Below the pieces are notes generated by a model. The model was given only the letters and a program-made list of their open reading frames with translations. It was not told the origin of the DNA and made no database searches. A stretch of DNA of 33,448 nt from positions 1-33,448 of the forward strand of contig JARFPZ010000411.1 in the NCBI GenBank assembly GCA_029288035.1. The letters are read 5' to 3'. Shown here piece by piece: positions 26,201 through 33,448 of the stretch. A program made the position numbers and the translations under genes. Within the stretch, counting starts at the first letter, position 1. Every line of letters begins with the position of its first letter. Source of the DNA: Desulfosarcina sp. (GTDB lineage Bacteria > Desulfobacterota > Desulfobacteria > Desulfobacterales > JAFDCJ01).

Positions 26201-29200
26201 CGAATATCAGCGTCTTGACCTGGTTGTAGCATATACGGACCCAACCGCAGTTGACGGCCCTTATACCTATACCGTGGCCAGCATTCGCCGGCAAAACGAC
26301 CAGGAAGCTGTCAGCGGTCAGAGTGCCGAGGTGACCGTAACGTCTGATTCAATGGCGCCCGACGCACCTCATAACTTGGCTTTGGAACTTGTGGCCAACG
26401 GCATCAAGGCCGAGTGGTCGCCACCGCCGTTTACCGAAGCAATGACATATTCGCTCTACCGCGCAGCAGCATCTGAAATTATTTCGGTGGCAGGCCTCGA
26501 TCCCCTGGCCATCGGTATCGCCCAAACCCTGGTGGTGGACCCCATGCCGTCACCATCGGCCCATTGTTATGTGGTGACTGCGGTGGATGCCGTGGGCAAC
26601 GAGTCGCCGCCGTCAAACTCATTTTACCTGAACTTCCAACTCTTACCAATATCCGGTATCACCGTCCTGCAAGCGGACAACGAGCCGCCCCAGGTGACCT
26701 GGACGCATCCGGGGGGCGATATTGCCGGCTATGACATTTACCTGGGGACGGAAGATGAGCCTGTCAAGCTAAACCCAACCCTGTTGACCGGGCATTCGTT
26801 TATCGATACTGGTTACGGCCGGGATGAACGACGTTACACGGTAACTGCCCAAGATAACAACGGGGTAGTCAGTCTGGGACGTAGCATCCGCTTGCCGAAA
26901 CTTTCAGCAGCACTTGTTGAGGGTGTCCGGATCAGACGCGGCATTATGAATCGCCTGGATTATGTCGTCTCAAACGAGGGATCGGACCGGGTGGCGAGCA
27001 TCCGGCTGAAGGTCACGGTGGGTTCCCATGATCATACCTCGGATATATTCAGTCTCGATCCGGGCACATCCCGTACAATCCCCGTGGTCGTGGGCGGCTA
27101 TGATGATTTGGAAGGCATGGCCGCATTGACTACAACTATCGAAGTCACCCCGCAATCCAATGAAATCGTTCAGATAGTCCGCAGCAATTACATCGAAGTT
27201 GACGACGGTATGTTGGTGCTGCAGATCTTAAACGAGGAATTCACCCGGGCGGCATCGGGCCGGGTTCGATTTACCCTGGAAAACACCGGTGAAGCCGACA
27301 TCGAGATCATTACCGCCCGGAATTCGGGCACGTCCCCATCCGACCAGATCATATTCTATCTGGTCGATGAAGACGATAATGTGCTCACTTCAAAAGCATT
27401 TACCCAGACCGTCGGCGATAAGATTGTCACCCTATCAAACCGCAACACCGTGGCCCGCATTGGTGTCGGCCAAACCTTTACCTCGGACTTTATCACCCTC
27501 CCGGTCCCGGCCAATGCGCCCGATGACGTCACCCTCCGCCTGGATATCGCCAATGTTTATTATCACCAGGATCAGACCACCCAGGTCACCATGAAAGGGC
27601 TTTCCTCCACCCATCAAATTGCCATGGTGGATACAGCCTACTACGGTGAGGTGGCAAATATGGTTCCTCAAATCTCCACCGGCGATCAGGACATCATGAT
27701 CACCGGGCAAGCCGTGGAAAGGGTCAGCGGTGATCTAATGGCAAATGTACCGCTGAACCTCGTGATCACCATAAACGGCTTTGAACGTGCCGCCAGTGTC
27801 TACACCGGTGAGGATGGTATTTTTAATCACCATTTCAAGCCGCTGTCAGGTGAATCCGGAGTCTACGAGGTACGAGCGGTGCACCCGGACCGCACCGACA
27901 AACCGGTCCATGGTCAATTTGTGATCAATCGGGTGAGCGTCACGCCGACGGCCATCAATTTGAACGTACCTAAAAACTACAGCAAAACCGTCAGCATCCG
28001 GGTGGACACCGGTGAGGGGACTGCCGTTAACAAGCTGCGTCTGGAATACAATCGGGAAGATCAACCCACCGAAGAATATCCCCCGGGTGTGCACCTGACC
28101 ACCGGCGCCGCCAATGCCTATTTGGACGGCAACAAAACGGCCTGGCTGCCATTTACGCTGTGGGCCGATAATACGGCGGAGACCTCCTCAAAGCTGGTGC
28201 TCAAGGTGAAAAGCGATGAATCCCATCCAGACGCCTGGGGTACGGTAACGGTCAACACGCAATTTTCCGAGGCCAGCCCGGTGCTGCACTTTTCACCGAA
28301 TCACGTGGAAACCGGCACGTCTCGTGAAAAAGCGGTCACCGAAACCGTGGTGCTGGAAAATAAGGGTTTGGCGCCACTCAATGACGTCAGGTTGTCACTG
28401 CACAACCAAGACGGCAGCCCGGCCCCGGGCTGGGTCTATCTGACCTCATCTGCGGACCAGGGCGTCATTGAGGTGGGCGATCGACGTAATCTCGGCATTG
28501 CGTTTTCTCCCACCTCCGCCGTGGCCGAAGGTAATTATGCCTTTGGTCTGCGGGTCAACGCTTCCAACTATGCGGCCACCACCATCAATTTGCATCTGGC
28601 CGTAACCCAGCAAGGCCGGGGCAATGTCTTGTTTAAGGTTTCCGACATATATACCGGCACCCTCAACCAAAACGGCGATCTCATCCAGGGACTTGGCGAT
28701 GCCAGGATAAAACTCCAAAATGAGGCGGTCCTGATCGAAGAATACACCGGCTACACGGACAGCTTCGGTGAAGCCTGGTTTGAAGATATCCCTTCCGGTC
28801 GGTACAAGTGCCGCATTACCGCAAAGAATCATCAGGATTATATCGGCCGTATCTGGATCAAACCGGGGGTCTCCCTGAATGAAGATGTTTTCCTCGACTA
28901 CAACCTGGTGACGGTGGAGTGGGAAGTCAATGAAATCACCATTGAAGACAAGTATGAAATTGTATTGACCGCCACCTATGAAACCGATGTACCGGCGGCG
29001 GTGGTAGCCGTCCAGCCCGCTTCGATCAGCCTGCCGACCATGAAAGCCGGCGATGTGTTTAACGGTGAATTCACCCTGACCAATTACGGGTTGATTCGCG
29101 CCGACGACCTGGAAGTGAGTTTGCCGCCCGACGATCCGTATTTCATCTACGAGCTGATGGGCGGTCTGCCGGACAGCCTTTCCGCCAAGGAACAAATAAT

Positions 29201-32200
29201 CGTCCCTTACCGGGTCACCTGTATCAAATCTCTCGATCAGCAGGATGACGGTCTGGCCACCGGCGGTGGCTGCCATAACTACCGAACCTGCGCGGTGGTG
29301 GACTATGGCTATGTCTGTGCCAACGGGCAGTCGACCAAGGCCGCCATCAATCATTGTTGGACCCGAACCTATGGCGAATGCACCACTGGCGGCAGTATCA
29401 TCATTAGCGCCGGCACCGGCGGCGGCACCTGGAGCGTCGGTGGCGGCACCGGTAGCGGCACCATCTCCAAACCGGCCCCCAAGCCCAAGACCATTCAGGG
29501 CGTGACGTGCTTTCCGAAGCCGACGCTCAAAGAATGGTTTTTTGAAAAATGGGGCGCTTTAAAGGAAACCTATAAAAATTGGAAACAAAACGTCGGCTGC
29601 TCGGTGAACACGGTCACACGGCAATACAATGACGATGCCGTCGATTTGGCCGTCAAAGTACCCGGTGGGATGGTGTCTGTCCAGCGCTGGTTTTACAACG
29701 ACCAGTGGTCATGGGGGTATACCCGCAGCAATCTCAAATTTAATTTGAGCTCACTGGGAGGGGGCATTGAATCCATAGATAAGGGTGGCGTCGTTTACGA
29801 GGCTTCTGCAATCGACGCGAACCTGTTTGTCCATGATGTTTATAAAATAAGCCGACGTGATGATGCCTATCGATGGGAAGATAAACGTGGCTCCTGGAAA
29901 GAATATGACGCAACCGGTCGTTTGACGTCTTTCGGTAACCGCACCGGTGTTTTAGGTCGGCTGTTATACGAGGAGGGAGAAAACGGCGAGCCCATCGGTG
30001 TGGCGGATCGCAATGACCAACAGGTACTCTGGTATGAGTATGACGACGATGATCGACTGCAGGCCGTACATGATGTTGATGACCGCAGGGTAGAGTACAG
30101 TTACACCAACGGCCGTTTGACGGCCGTAAGAGATGTGCTGGGCAACGATACGTCTTACCAGTACGACAGCAAGGGACGGTTGAGCATGACCCTTGATGCC
30201 GCAGGGCGCCCGACGATCATTACATATGACAGCTATGGCAACGTTGATTCCGTATTGGATCAGGATGGTAACGGCCATGGCTTTGAGTATGATTACGATG
30301 AAGCCAAAAGTGAACTATATGCCAGGATAACGTCCACATCCGGCAGAATAAAGGAAGTCTGGTACGACAAAGACGGTGAAACCAGAAAAGTTGCCATCAA
30401 TGGCCGCATCTTGCAAAAGATCGAAAAAGATGGTCGCAATCTCATCATCACCGGTGAGAAAGGCAAGGTAACCCGCAAGGAATTTGATGAGTGGGATAAT
30501 CTCACCCGTGTCATTTATCCTGACGGCACCTCGGCATCCTTTGAATACGAGCATAAATTCAACAAACCCACCCGCTCCGTCGACCAGCGAGGAAATGTCA
30601 GTGAATATGAGTATGACGAGCAGGGTAATCTCATCACTAAGACCGAGGCGGTCGGAACCCCTGTCGAAAGAGTGACAACCTACACCTATGATGAAACCAG
30701 CCGGCTGCTGACCGCGACCGTTGAGGCCGATGACGACACAGAAGCCGCCACCACGACGTTCGCCTACGACGAAAACGACAATGTGGACGCCATCACCGAC
30801 CCTGAAGGCAACAAGACTTTATTTTTGGGATATGATAATTCCGGCAACCTGCTGAAGCTGCACGATCCTCGCGGGTATGAGTGGACCTTTGAGTATGATG
30901 ATCTGGGACGGTTGACATCCCAGAGCGATCCCCTCGATCACATCACCGCTTATGAGTATGACGGGGCTAACAACCGGACAGCCGTCATCAATGCACTACT
31001 TAAACGCTTTGAGTTTGAATACGATGACCATAACAATCTGATTAAAGCCATCGATCCTTACCAAAAGGTTATCACGACCGAGTACAACACCGACCATCTG
31101 CCGCTAAAGGTGATTGATCAGGAAGGCAAGCTTTCTGAAGTAACACATGATAACGAAGGCCGTACTATTGAAGCCATCGACGGTGCGGGCAACGAAATCG
31201 TCTACCATTATGATGAAACGACGGCGACATCGGTCTCCTCTTACAAGCCGGTGCGCATCGACTATCCGACCTTCAGCCGAAAATACGACTACGACGACCT
31301 TGAGCGCGTCGTCCAGGAAGTCGATATATTGGATGAAACCACCAGCCGCACCCGCAGCTATGTTTACGATCCGGCCGGTAATATCATCGCAGCCTCGAAT
31401 GAGCAGGAAAGCACCACCCAGTACGAATACGATGCCCTCAATCGTCTGGTAAAAACCTCCGATCCCCTAAACGGTGTCACCAAGCGCAGTTATGATGACA
31501 GGGGAAATCTGATCGCCATCGAAAACCCCAATAACGGGATCATCTACTATGAGTATGACCGCAACAACCGTCTGATCAAAACCATCCGGCCGATGCTGCA
31601 GGAAACCGCCTACGAATATGATGCCTCCGGCAACCGCACAGCGGTCTATGACACCAAAGGGCAAAAGATTGCCTACGATTACAATCCTCTGAACCGTCTG
31701 ACACGGTGCAGGTACTACGCCGTCGGCGATCATGCCAACCCGGTCAAAATCGTCGATTTTACCTACGATAATCTGGGCAATATTAAAACCTACGACGACG
31801 GTACCACATCCGCTGAATATACTTACGATGATCTCCAGCGCAAGATCGGTGAGGTAGTCGACTACGGACCGTTTACCAGCAGTATCTCCTACGCCTACTA
31901 TGCCAATGGTCTGAAAAAGACCTTTAGCGGCCCGGATGGTGCAGCCATCGACTACATCTATGATGAAAACAACCGCATCAGCCGCATTGACATTCCCGGC
32001 CAGGGACAAATTACTTACAATACCTATCAGTGGAACAGCCCCACCCGCATGACGCTGCCCGGTGGCAGCGCCACCGACTACAGCTACGATCCCTTAATGC
32101 AGATTGAGTCGATCGCAACCGAGGATCCGGGTCAAAACCCGCTCATGACCCGCGATTATACCTATTCGGCGACAGGCGACATCACGACGAAAGACACCGA

Positions 32201-33448
32201 GCACGGCAACTACACTTACCAATATGACGAGCTGCGGCGATTGTCCGAGGCCGTCAATCCGTTAGGCGCTAATGAAGCCTATAGCTATGATGCCTTGGGT
32301 AACCGTTTGACTGCCGCCGGCGTAGCGGGAGACTGGCGCTACAATGCCAACAACGAGCTGTTGGGTTATGACAACGTTTCGTATTCATATGATGATAACG
32401 GCAATACCACCCGCAAAACCCAGGGAGTCCAGGAAACTAATTACGTCTACGATGTGGAAGATCGTTTGATACGGGTAAAAGGCAACGTTGGTGACGTAAT
32501 TGCCGAATATTACTATGATCCCTTTGGCCGCCGGCTGTGGAAAGAAGTTGACGGAATACGGACATATTTTGTATACTCGGATGAAGGTTTAATCGGTGAG
32601 TATGATGAAAGCGGTGCAGAAATCCGCGGCTACGGATACGCGCCGAATTCGCAATGGAGCACCGATCCGCTCTTTTACAAACGGCAGGGCCAGTATTACT
32701 GGTACCAGAACGACCACCTGGGTACGCCGCAGAAGATTATCGAAACCAGCGGCCGGGTCGTCTGGTCGGCGCTGTATGATTCGTTTGGTAATGTTCAGAT
32801 CGAGACGTCAGAAATTACCAATAACCTGCGTTTTGCAGGCCAATACCACGATGCCGAAACCGGACTGCACTATAACCTTAACCGGCACTACGACCCCACC
32901 ACCGGTAGATATCTCAGAACGGATCCCTACGGCGAAGGCCTGAATCTGTATGCCTATGTGTTTAATAATCCCAATAGTCTGATAGATCCGCTGGGATTGT
33001 GTCTTTATAATAAAGTATCAGGATGGGTGCATGGCGGCCTGGCGGTCATTGGTTTAGTGCCTCTTCTTGGAATTGTTCCCGACCTTATTGATGCCGGTCT
33101 TTACCTGCTTCAAGCCGAGTATAGCGATGCAGCGTTGGCGGGTATTGCTGCAATACCCATAGCTGGCTATTTCGGCCGTGGGGCACAGTATGGGGTTAAA
33201 TTCGTTAAGTGGGGCTCCAAGTATTTGCCGGATGCTATTAATTTCGCGAAGAAGGCAAACAAATTAGGAAAAAACTTATACCAAAAGATATTTGAGAAAT
33301 TTTCCCCAAAGACTAGAATTTTTTGGTCTGGAAGTAGTGAAGCACGTGCCGCTGCAGAATCATTCGCTAAAGCAAACGGTGGTAAAACTCTGGAAATGAC
33401 ATTGCCAGGTAGAATATTAAATAAGGCTACGACTAAGCGAACTTATCC
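20274..33448 (+). CDS. Giant secreted RHS/YD-repeat protein with probable C-terminal toxin (3' end beyond window)
   Basis: The frame is open for 4391 codons from an ATG behind GGAGAGGAAA, with no stop before the edge. The signal peptide has a long n-region (core residues 33-49, STICA). Residues 54-540 are two beta-helix modules (PGVQIRFNPGTGLIVG, GDWKGIYF) closing in AKNNWWGDADGPG. Next come an Fn3-like module (~555-632), a CARDB-like module (~633-733), many Ig/Fn3-like modules (to ~2780) and a carboxypeptidase-regulatory-like module (~2785-2880). A Cys/Gly-rich linker (3000-3070) is followed by dozens of YD repeats (~3200-4140). The RHS core (YYWYQNDHLGTPQKI, AGQYHDAETGLHYNLNRHYD, GRYLRTDP, NLYAYVFNNP) ends in DPLGL (4238-4242). 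A hydrophobic pre-toxin segment and a charged tip follow. It is a surface polymorphic toxin by architecture. Confidence 0.95.
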   Translation, partial: MMNKQPNSSIYNQFIGGFKFYELRLQNQSTYNLFTIIAFIVILFSIPSTICAETFVSGDIRQNTTWTLEGSPYIVTGDITVASLDYSYHSDPDSVRLTIEPGVQIRFNPGTGLIVGIGFHSIAGYYGALSVQGTAESPVAFTSNAESPAPGDWKGIYFRNETHDAATLLEHCVVEYGGHTQNANIYFANANPVINNSTIRFSSSDGIYLSNSSPAIDNNTITNNSNYGISGNIYSAGFITDNTLSDNGQAAINIHPSAAGRVSGNSGSGNGQDLIRVYGGELRANSTWVKQELPFGITGDITVSSWDFSDHSNPCSVTLTIEPGVQIRFNPGTGLIVGIAFHSNAGYYGALSAQGTADSPIIFTSNAASPAPGDWKGIYFRNETHDSATLLEHCIVEYGGHTNNANLYLSNAKPTIQYNTIRNSSHSGLYINGGGSNDASIRCNNLKDNLYGVYVVNNAYPLIAGNNFLRNQIYGVNNTGTTSVNAKNNWWGDADGPGFNGDEVYGNVDYAHWLTAESDCINTPPTNNLPFEPRYPIPDSEAVRVPVLEEEQPIAVTLTWVGGDPNPWDTVVYDVYFGTDVDALELIAEAVETTTIDKTDLADGTTYYWKIVAKDDAGAETAGPVWNFTTMGDLPDLIFSDVVWNPTSDLQAGQTITFTATVENIGRGPVVDAFQVDFNIDGTSIGSKTLDSVIAAGSITQVVQSWTARTGDFGIEVMADSTGTVVESFEENNTLSAGLPNIIDPTAPELVSTVPDHNASLNDLSRIEFTLFDQFGTVDDAAVIAGVSVIDSNNQSVGFSVSENNDIFTITPDSLPLNDGTYEVSLTAIDLTGNTQSYNFSFTVDKQDPAEPVITGGTVTSGVIQARPAQNSSSSATVTLTGTCEDNTDVWINNQLTVDSGSNDWSVDMTLTQGNNSLEIWAEDAAGNRSPSVWVDVQVDSIAPIITDVAPANNSFINISPVTIMIDYQETGSGVNIENSSLSIRNGNQVEVAGTWSDSDGHQLIFSPATILEESSYTIALKLVDSLGNQGAAAQYHFTVDTIPPPAPQIHPVTSPTHNPTQEVTGTKEAYAAILANGQQAVGHTASTDWQHTLNLVSGQNQFTFISRDRAGNQGEGISVGILFDDIPPPPVNTLGVNGQGDGTTVYLDWNGYDETGHGDIAFYRIYAETAAFNNVSGLTPHSTTAAGHFSATAQNLARSTTYWFAVIAVDAMGNAQSTVNPVSGAPLDVVPPEDIANLQVQSFADRLVFTWNHSADTAGDLAGYRIAFGDDNTGQIIPATQNSYEKTGLTAAAGYLFKVFAIDNDTNESNAAAITGVTLLPNPGNTAADPQSGYVDLSWNGATPLQYVRHYAVYKSESGFSTIEGLSPLLTTTNTTAKVAGLTNGQTYYFAVTTVNVSGGEDKAVSTVSATPSQDTSGPEISDVKIDGSILVSGHILNKPATFTAVATDPAGISRLEFAIDSDPIRTDYNPVYSCYWNVVPIDNGNYTLTVTAYDTLGNSSTLDVALVVALEPPAAPVINQPVSGILTNQPTMMVSGLGEKYTDVMVYNNSTEVGNWAAVDALGNFSASVTLAEGENRFQAAARNPAGIGPLSSQVLVSLDTSLPASPTNLMAQAKQGGIVRLTWQPPSDTSVSGYNLYRSHSPFSDTQAAAKINASLITMPVFEDLPPADGIWYYHATTIDIADNESQLSNEAPAVSDSTAPRAVSIDYSSRGPYDPAGERMAAATVNLILTVNEPLQTTPYLSIVPQGGMPLAVALTKDTDLTYTGFFVISATTPGGTAHAIFSGRDSVGNRGTEIDAGASIQIDTAGPAIRRLVIDPSSPIKNDEQVPATVTAIVGLNEQVKNGTRPQLAYLLSGEGRQTSDIDQLSEMSPQAGDAQTWQVQFTLPADAGLNESETFYFIYQGSDDLDNLNDRILTDNIFQVYQSDLPPLEPPQGLTAVALPEGRIRLTWNAVDEAVGYQLYRKAPGESELIEYQRLDLVVAYTDPTAVDGPYTYTVASIRRQNDQEAVSGQSAEVTVTSDSMAPDAPHNLALELVANGIKAEWSPPPFTEAMTYSLYRAAASEIISVAGLDPLAIGIAQTLVVDPMPSPSAHCYVVTAVDAVGNESPPSNSFYLNFQLLPISGITVLQADNEPPQVTWTHPGGDIAGYDIYLGTEDEPVKLNPTLLTGHSFIDTGYGRDERRYTVTAQDNNGVVSLGRSIRLPKLSAALVEGVRIRRGIMNRLDYVVSNEGSDRVASIRLKVTVGSHDHTSDIFSLDPGTSRTIPVVVGGYDDLEGMAALTTTIEVTPQSNEIVQIVRSNYIEVDDGMLVLQILNEEFTRAASGRVRFTLENTGEADIEIITARNSGTSPSDQIIFYLVDEDDNVLTSKAFTQTVGDKIVTLSNRNTVARIGVGQTFTSDFITLPVPANAPDDVTLRLDIANVYYHQDQTTQVTMKGLSSTHQIAMVDTAYYGEVANMVPQISTGDQDIMITGQAVERVSGDLMANVPLNLVITINGFERAASVYTGEDGIFNHHFKPLSGESGVYEVRAVHPDRTDKPVHGQFVINRVSVTPTAINLNVPKNYSKTVSIRVDTGEGTAVNKLRLEYNREDQPTEEYPPGVHLTTGAANAYLDGNKTAWLPFTLWADNTAETSSKLVLKVKSDESHPDAWGTVTVNTQFSEASPVLHFSPNHVETGTSREKAVTETVVLENKGLAPLNDVRLSLHNQDGSPAPGWVYLTSSADQGVIEVGDRRNLGIAFSPTSAVAEGNYAFGLRVNASNYAATTINLHLAVTQQGRGNVLFKVSDIYTGTLNQNGDLIQGLGDARIKLQNEAVLIEEYTGYTDSFGEAWFEDIPSGRYKCRITAKNHQDYIGRIWIKPGVSLNEDVFLDYNLVTVEWEVNEITIEDKYEIVLTATYETDVPAAVVAVQPASISLPTMKAGDVFNGEFTLTNYGLIRADDLEVSLPPDDPYFIYELMGGLPDSLSAKEQIIVPYRVTCIKSLDQQDDGLATGGGCHNYRTCAVVDYGYVCANGQSTKAAINHCWTRTYGECTTGGSIIISAGTGGGTWSVGGGTGSGTISKPAPKPKTIQGVTCFPKPTLKEWFFEKWGALKETYKNWKQNVGCSVNTVTRQYNDDAVDLAVKVPGGMVSVQRWFYNDQWSWGYTRSNLKFNLSSLGGGIESIDKGGVVYEASAIDANLFVHDVYKISRRDDAYRWEDKRGSWKEYDATGRLTSFGNRTGVLGRLLYEEGENGEPIGVADRNDQQVLWYEYDDDDRLQAVHDVDDRRVEYSYTNGRLTAVRDVLGNDTSYQYDSKGRLSMTLDAAGRPTIITYDSYGNVDSVLDQDGNGHGFEYDYDEAKSELYARITSTSGRIKEVWYDKDGETRKVAINGRILQKIEKDGRNLIITGEKGKVTRKEFDEWDNLTRVIYPDGTSASFEYEHKFNKPTRSVDQRGNVSEYEYDEQGNLITKTEAVGTPVERVTTYTYDETSRLLTATVEADDDTEAATTTFAYDENDNVDAITDPEGNKTLFLGYDNSGNLLKLHDPRGYEWTFEYDDLGRLTSQSDPLDHITAYEYDGANNRTAVINALLKRFEFEYDDHNNLIKAIDPYQKVITTEYNTDHLPLKVIDQEGKLSEVTHDNEGRTIEAIDGAGNEIVYHYDETTATSVSSYKPVRIDYPTFSRKYDYDDLERVVQEVDILDETTSRTRSYVYDPAGNIIAASNEQESTTQYEYDALNRLVKTSDPLNGVTKRSYDDRGNLIAIENPNNGIIYYEYDRNNRLIKTIRPMLQETAYEYDASGNRTAVYDTKGQKIAYDYNPLNRLTRCRYYAVGDHANPVKIVDFTYDNLGNIKTYDDGTTSAEYTYDDLQRKIGEVVDYGPFTSSISYAYYANGLKKTFSGPDGAAIDYIYDENNRISRIDIPGQGQITYNTYQWNSPTRMTLPGGSATDYSYDPLMQIESIATEDPGQNPLMTRDYTYSATGDITTKDTEHGNYTYQYDELRRLSEAVNPLGANEAYSYDALGNRLTAAGVAGDWRYNANNELLGYDNVSYSYDDNGNTTRKTQGVQETNYVYDVEDRLIRVKGNVGDVIAEYYYDPFGRRLWKEVDGIRTYFVYSDEGLIGEYDESGAEIRGYGYAPNSQWSTDPLFYKRQGQYYWYQNDHLGTPQKIIETSGRVVWSALYDSFGNVQIETSEITNNLRFAGQYHDAETGLHYNLNRHYDPTTGRYLRTDPYGEGLNLYAYVFNNPNSLIDPLGLCLYNKVSGWVHGGLAVIGLVPLLGIVPDLIDAGLYLLQAEYSDAALAGIAAIPIAGYFGRGAQYGVKFVKWGSKYLPDAINFAKKANKLGKNLYQKIFEKFSPKTRIFWSGSSEARAAAESFAKANGGKTLEMTLPGRILNKATTKRTY
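20496..20813 (+). repeat. Direct repeat copy 1 (beta-helix module, period 666 bp)
   Basis: This segment matches 21162-21479 at a constant offset of 666 bp (222 codons) with no visible indel. Long identical DNA runs include CAGATTCGCTTTAATCCGGG and GACTGGAAGGGGATCTATTT. Most differences are single bases, so the duplication is fairly recent or is kept similar by gene conversion. Confidence 0.85.
21162..21479 (+). repeat. Direct repeat copy 2 (beta-helix module)
   Basis: This is the second copy of the 318-bp segment that starts at 20496. Both encode the GDITV...TIEPGVQIRF...APGDWKGIYFRNETHD...LEHC(V/I)VEYGGH stretch of the beta-helix. The sequence following each copy diverges quickly. Confidence 0.85.
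29271..29510 (+). other. Cysteine/glycine-rich linker ahead of the YD shell
   Basis: Residues 3000-3036 hold five cysteines (3000, 3006, 3015, 3028, 3036). They are followed by a flexible tract of GG/GTGGG and SKPAPKPK. More cysteines sit in GVTCFPKP and VGCSVN. This separates the Ig/Fn3 stalk from the YD region and could be a disulfide-locked hinge. The function is inferred. Confidence 0.6.
29880..32690 (+). repeat. YD-repeat (RHS) array
   Basis: A few dozen units of the G-x-x-x-x-x-x-YD-x-x-G-R/N-L type occur (for example YEYDEQGNLI, YEYDDLGRLT, YEYDALNRLV, YDYNPLNRLT). In known RHS and TcC proteins such arrays fold into a hollow shell that encloses the C-terminal toxin (established for the family). 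Confidence 0.92.
33000..33448 (+). other. Probable variable toxin tip of the RHS protein (incomplete)
   Basis: After DPLGL the protein has a hydrophobic segment with Gly/Pro pivots (GGLAVIGLVPLLGIVPDLIDAGLYLL ... ALAGIAAIPIAGYFGRG), as in pre-toxin segments of many polymorphic toxins. A soluble tail follows (IFWSGSSEARAAAESFAKANGGKTLEMTLPGRIL) and runs off the window. The tail resembles C-terminal domains I recall from other RHS toxins, but I cannot name its activity. The immunity gene would be expected just downstream. Confidence 0.65.

Noticed and set aside
28446-29354. 302-codon ORF on the minus strand
   Set aside because: It lies wholly antisense to the RHS giant, whose frame encodes coherent domain sequence here. 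The antisense peptide has no family pattern. Such long shadows are common opposite G+C-rich genes.
20274-33448. Possible frameshift or split in the RHS giant
   Set aside because: An apparent phase mismatch came from misplacing the start by one base. With the ATG at 20274 the frame is continuous to the edge.

Overview
The window looks like a chromosome segment from a Gram-negative, probably anaerobic bacterium. Medium G+C, a flavoredoxin-type flavoprotein, TRAP and peptide-type ABC importers, and very long secreted YD-repeat proteins all fit a Desulfobacterota (sulfate-reducer-like) host. That assignment is inference from gene content and style, not a search result.

Layout. (1) 1-93, minus: the first 31 codons of a probable MFS transporter. 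(2) 460-5760, plus: a complete five-gene ABC importer operon of the dipeptide/oligopeptide/nickel family (binding protein, two permeases, two ATPases). (3) 5906-6460, plus: a flavoredoxin-like flavin reductase, converging on a universal stress protein (6500-7018, minus). (4) 7220-10225, minus: a complete TRAP importer with a Tat-type binding protein, transcribed dctP-dctQ-dctM, with a hairpin between dctP and dctQ and an operator-like palindrome upstream of dctP. (5) 10226-11033: a non-coding stretch with a 13-bp inverted-repeat element. (6) 11034-11987, plus: a choline-kinase-like phosphotransferase. (7) 11988-12504: non-coding, with a palindromic repeat and a possible attenuator. (8) 12505 to the window end, plus: four exported proteins. 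These are a membrane-anchored transglutaminase-like protein, an 1831-residue secreted protein ending in ten tandem ~80-residue repeats, a secreted double-rhodanese protein with neither catalytic cysteine, and an RHS/YD-repeat giant of at least 4391 residues. The giant runs off the window edge in the middle of a probable C-terminal toxin domain. Its reading frame is open from 20274 to 33448; it never reaches a stop inside the window, so a list limited to complete ORFs would miss it.

How it fits together. The left 10 kb is nutrient uptake (ABC and TRAP importers) plus small housekeeping genes. The right 21 kb is a cell-surface/secreted locus. The RHS protein has the architecture of a polymorphic toxin: signal peptide, beta-helix, Fn3/CARDB/Ig-like stalk, Cys/Gly-rich linker, YD shell, DPLGL junction, hydrophobic pre-toxin segment and variable tip. 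The transglutaminase-like protein, the repeat protein and the dead rhodanese pair are candidate partners. That this foursome works as one system is inference and is the most interesting hypothesis in the window.
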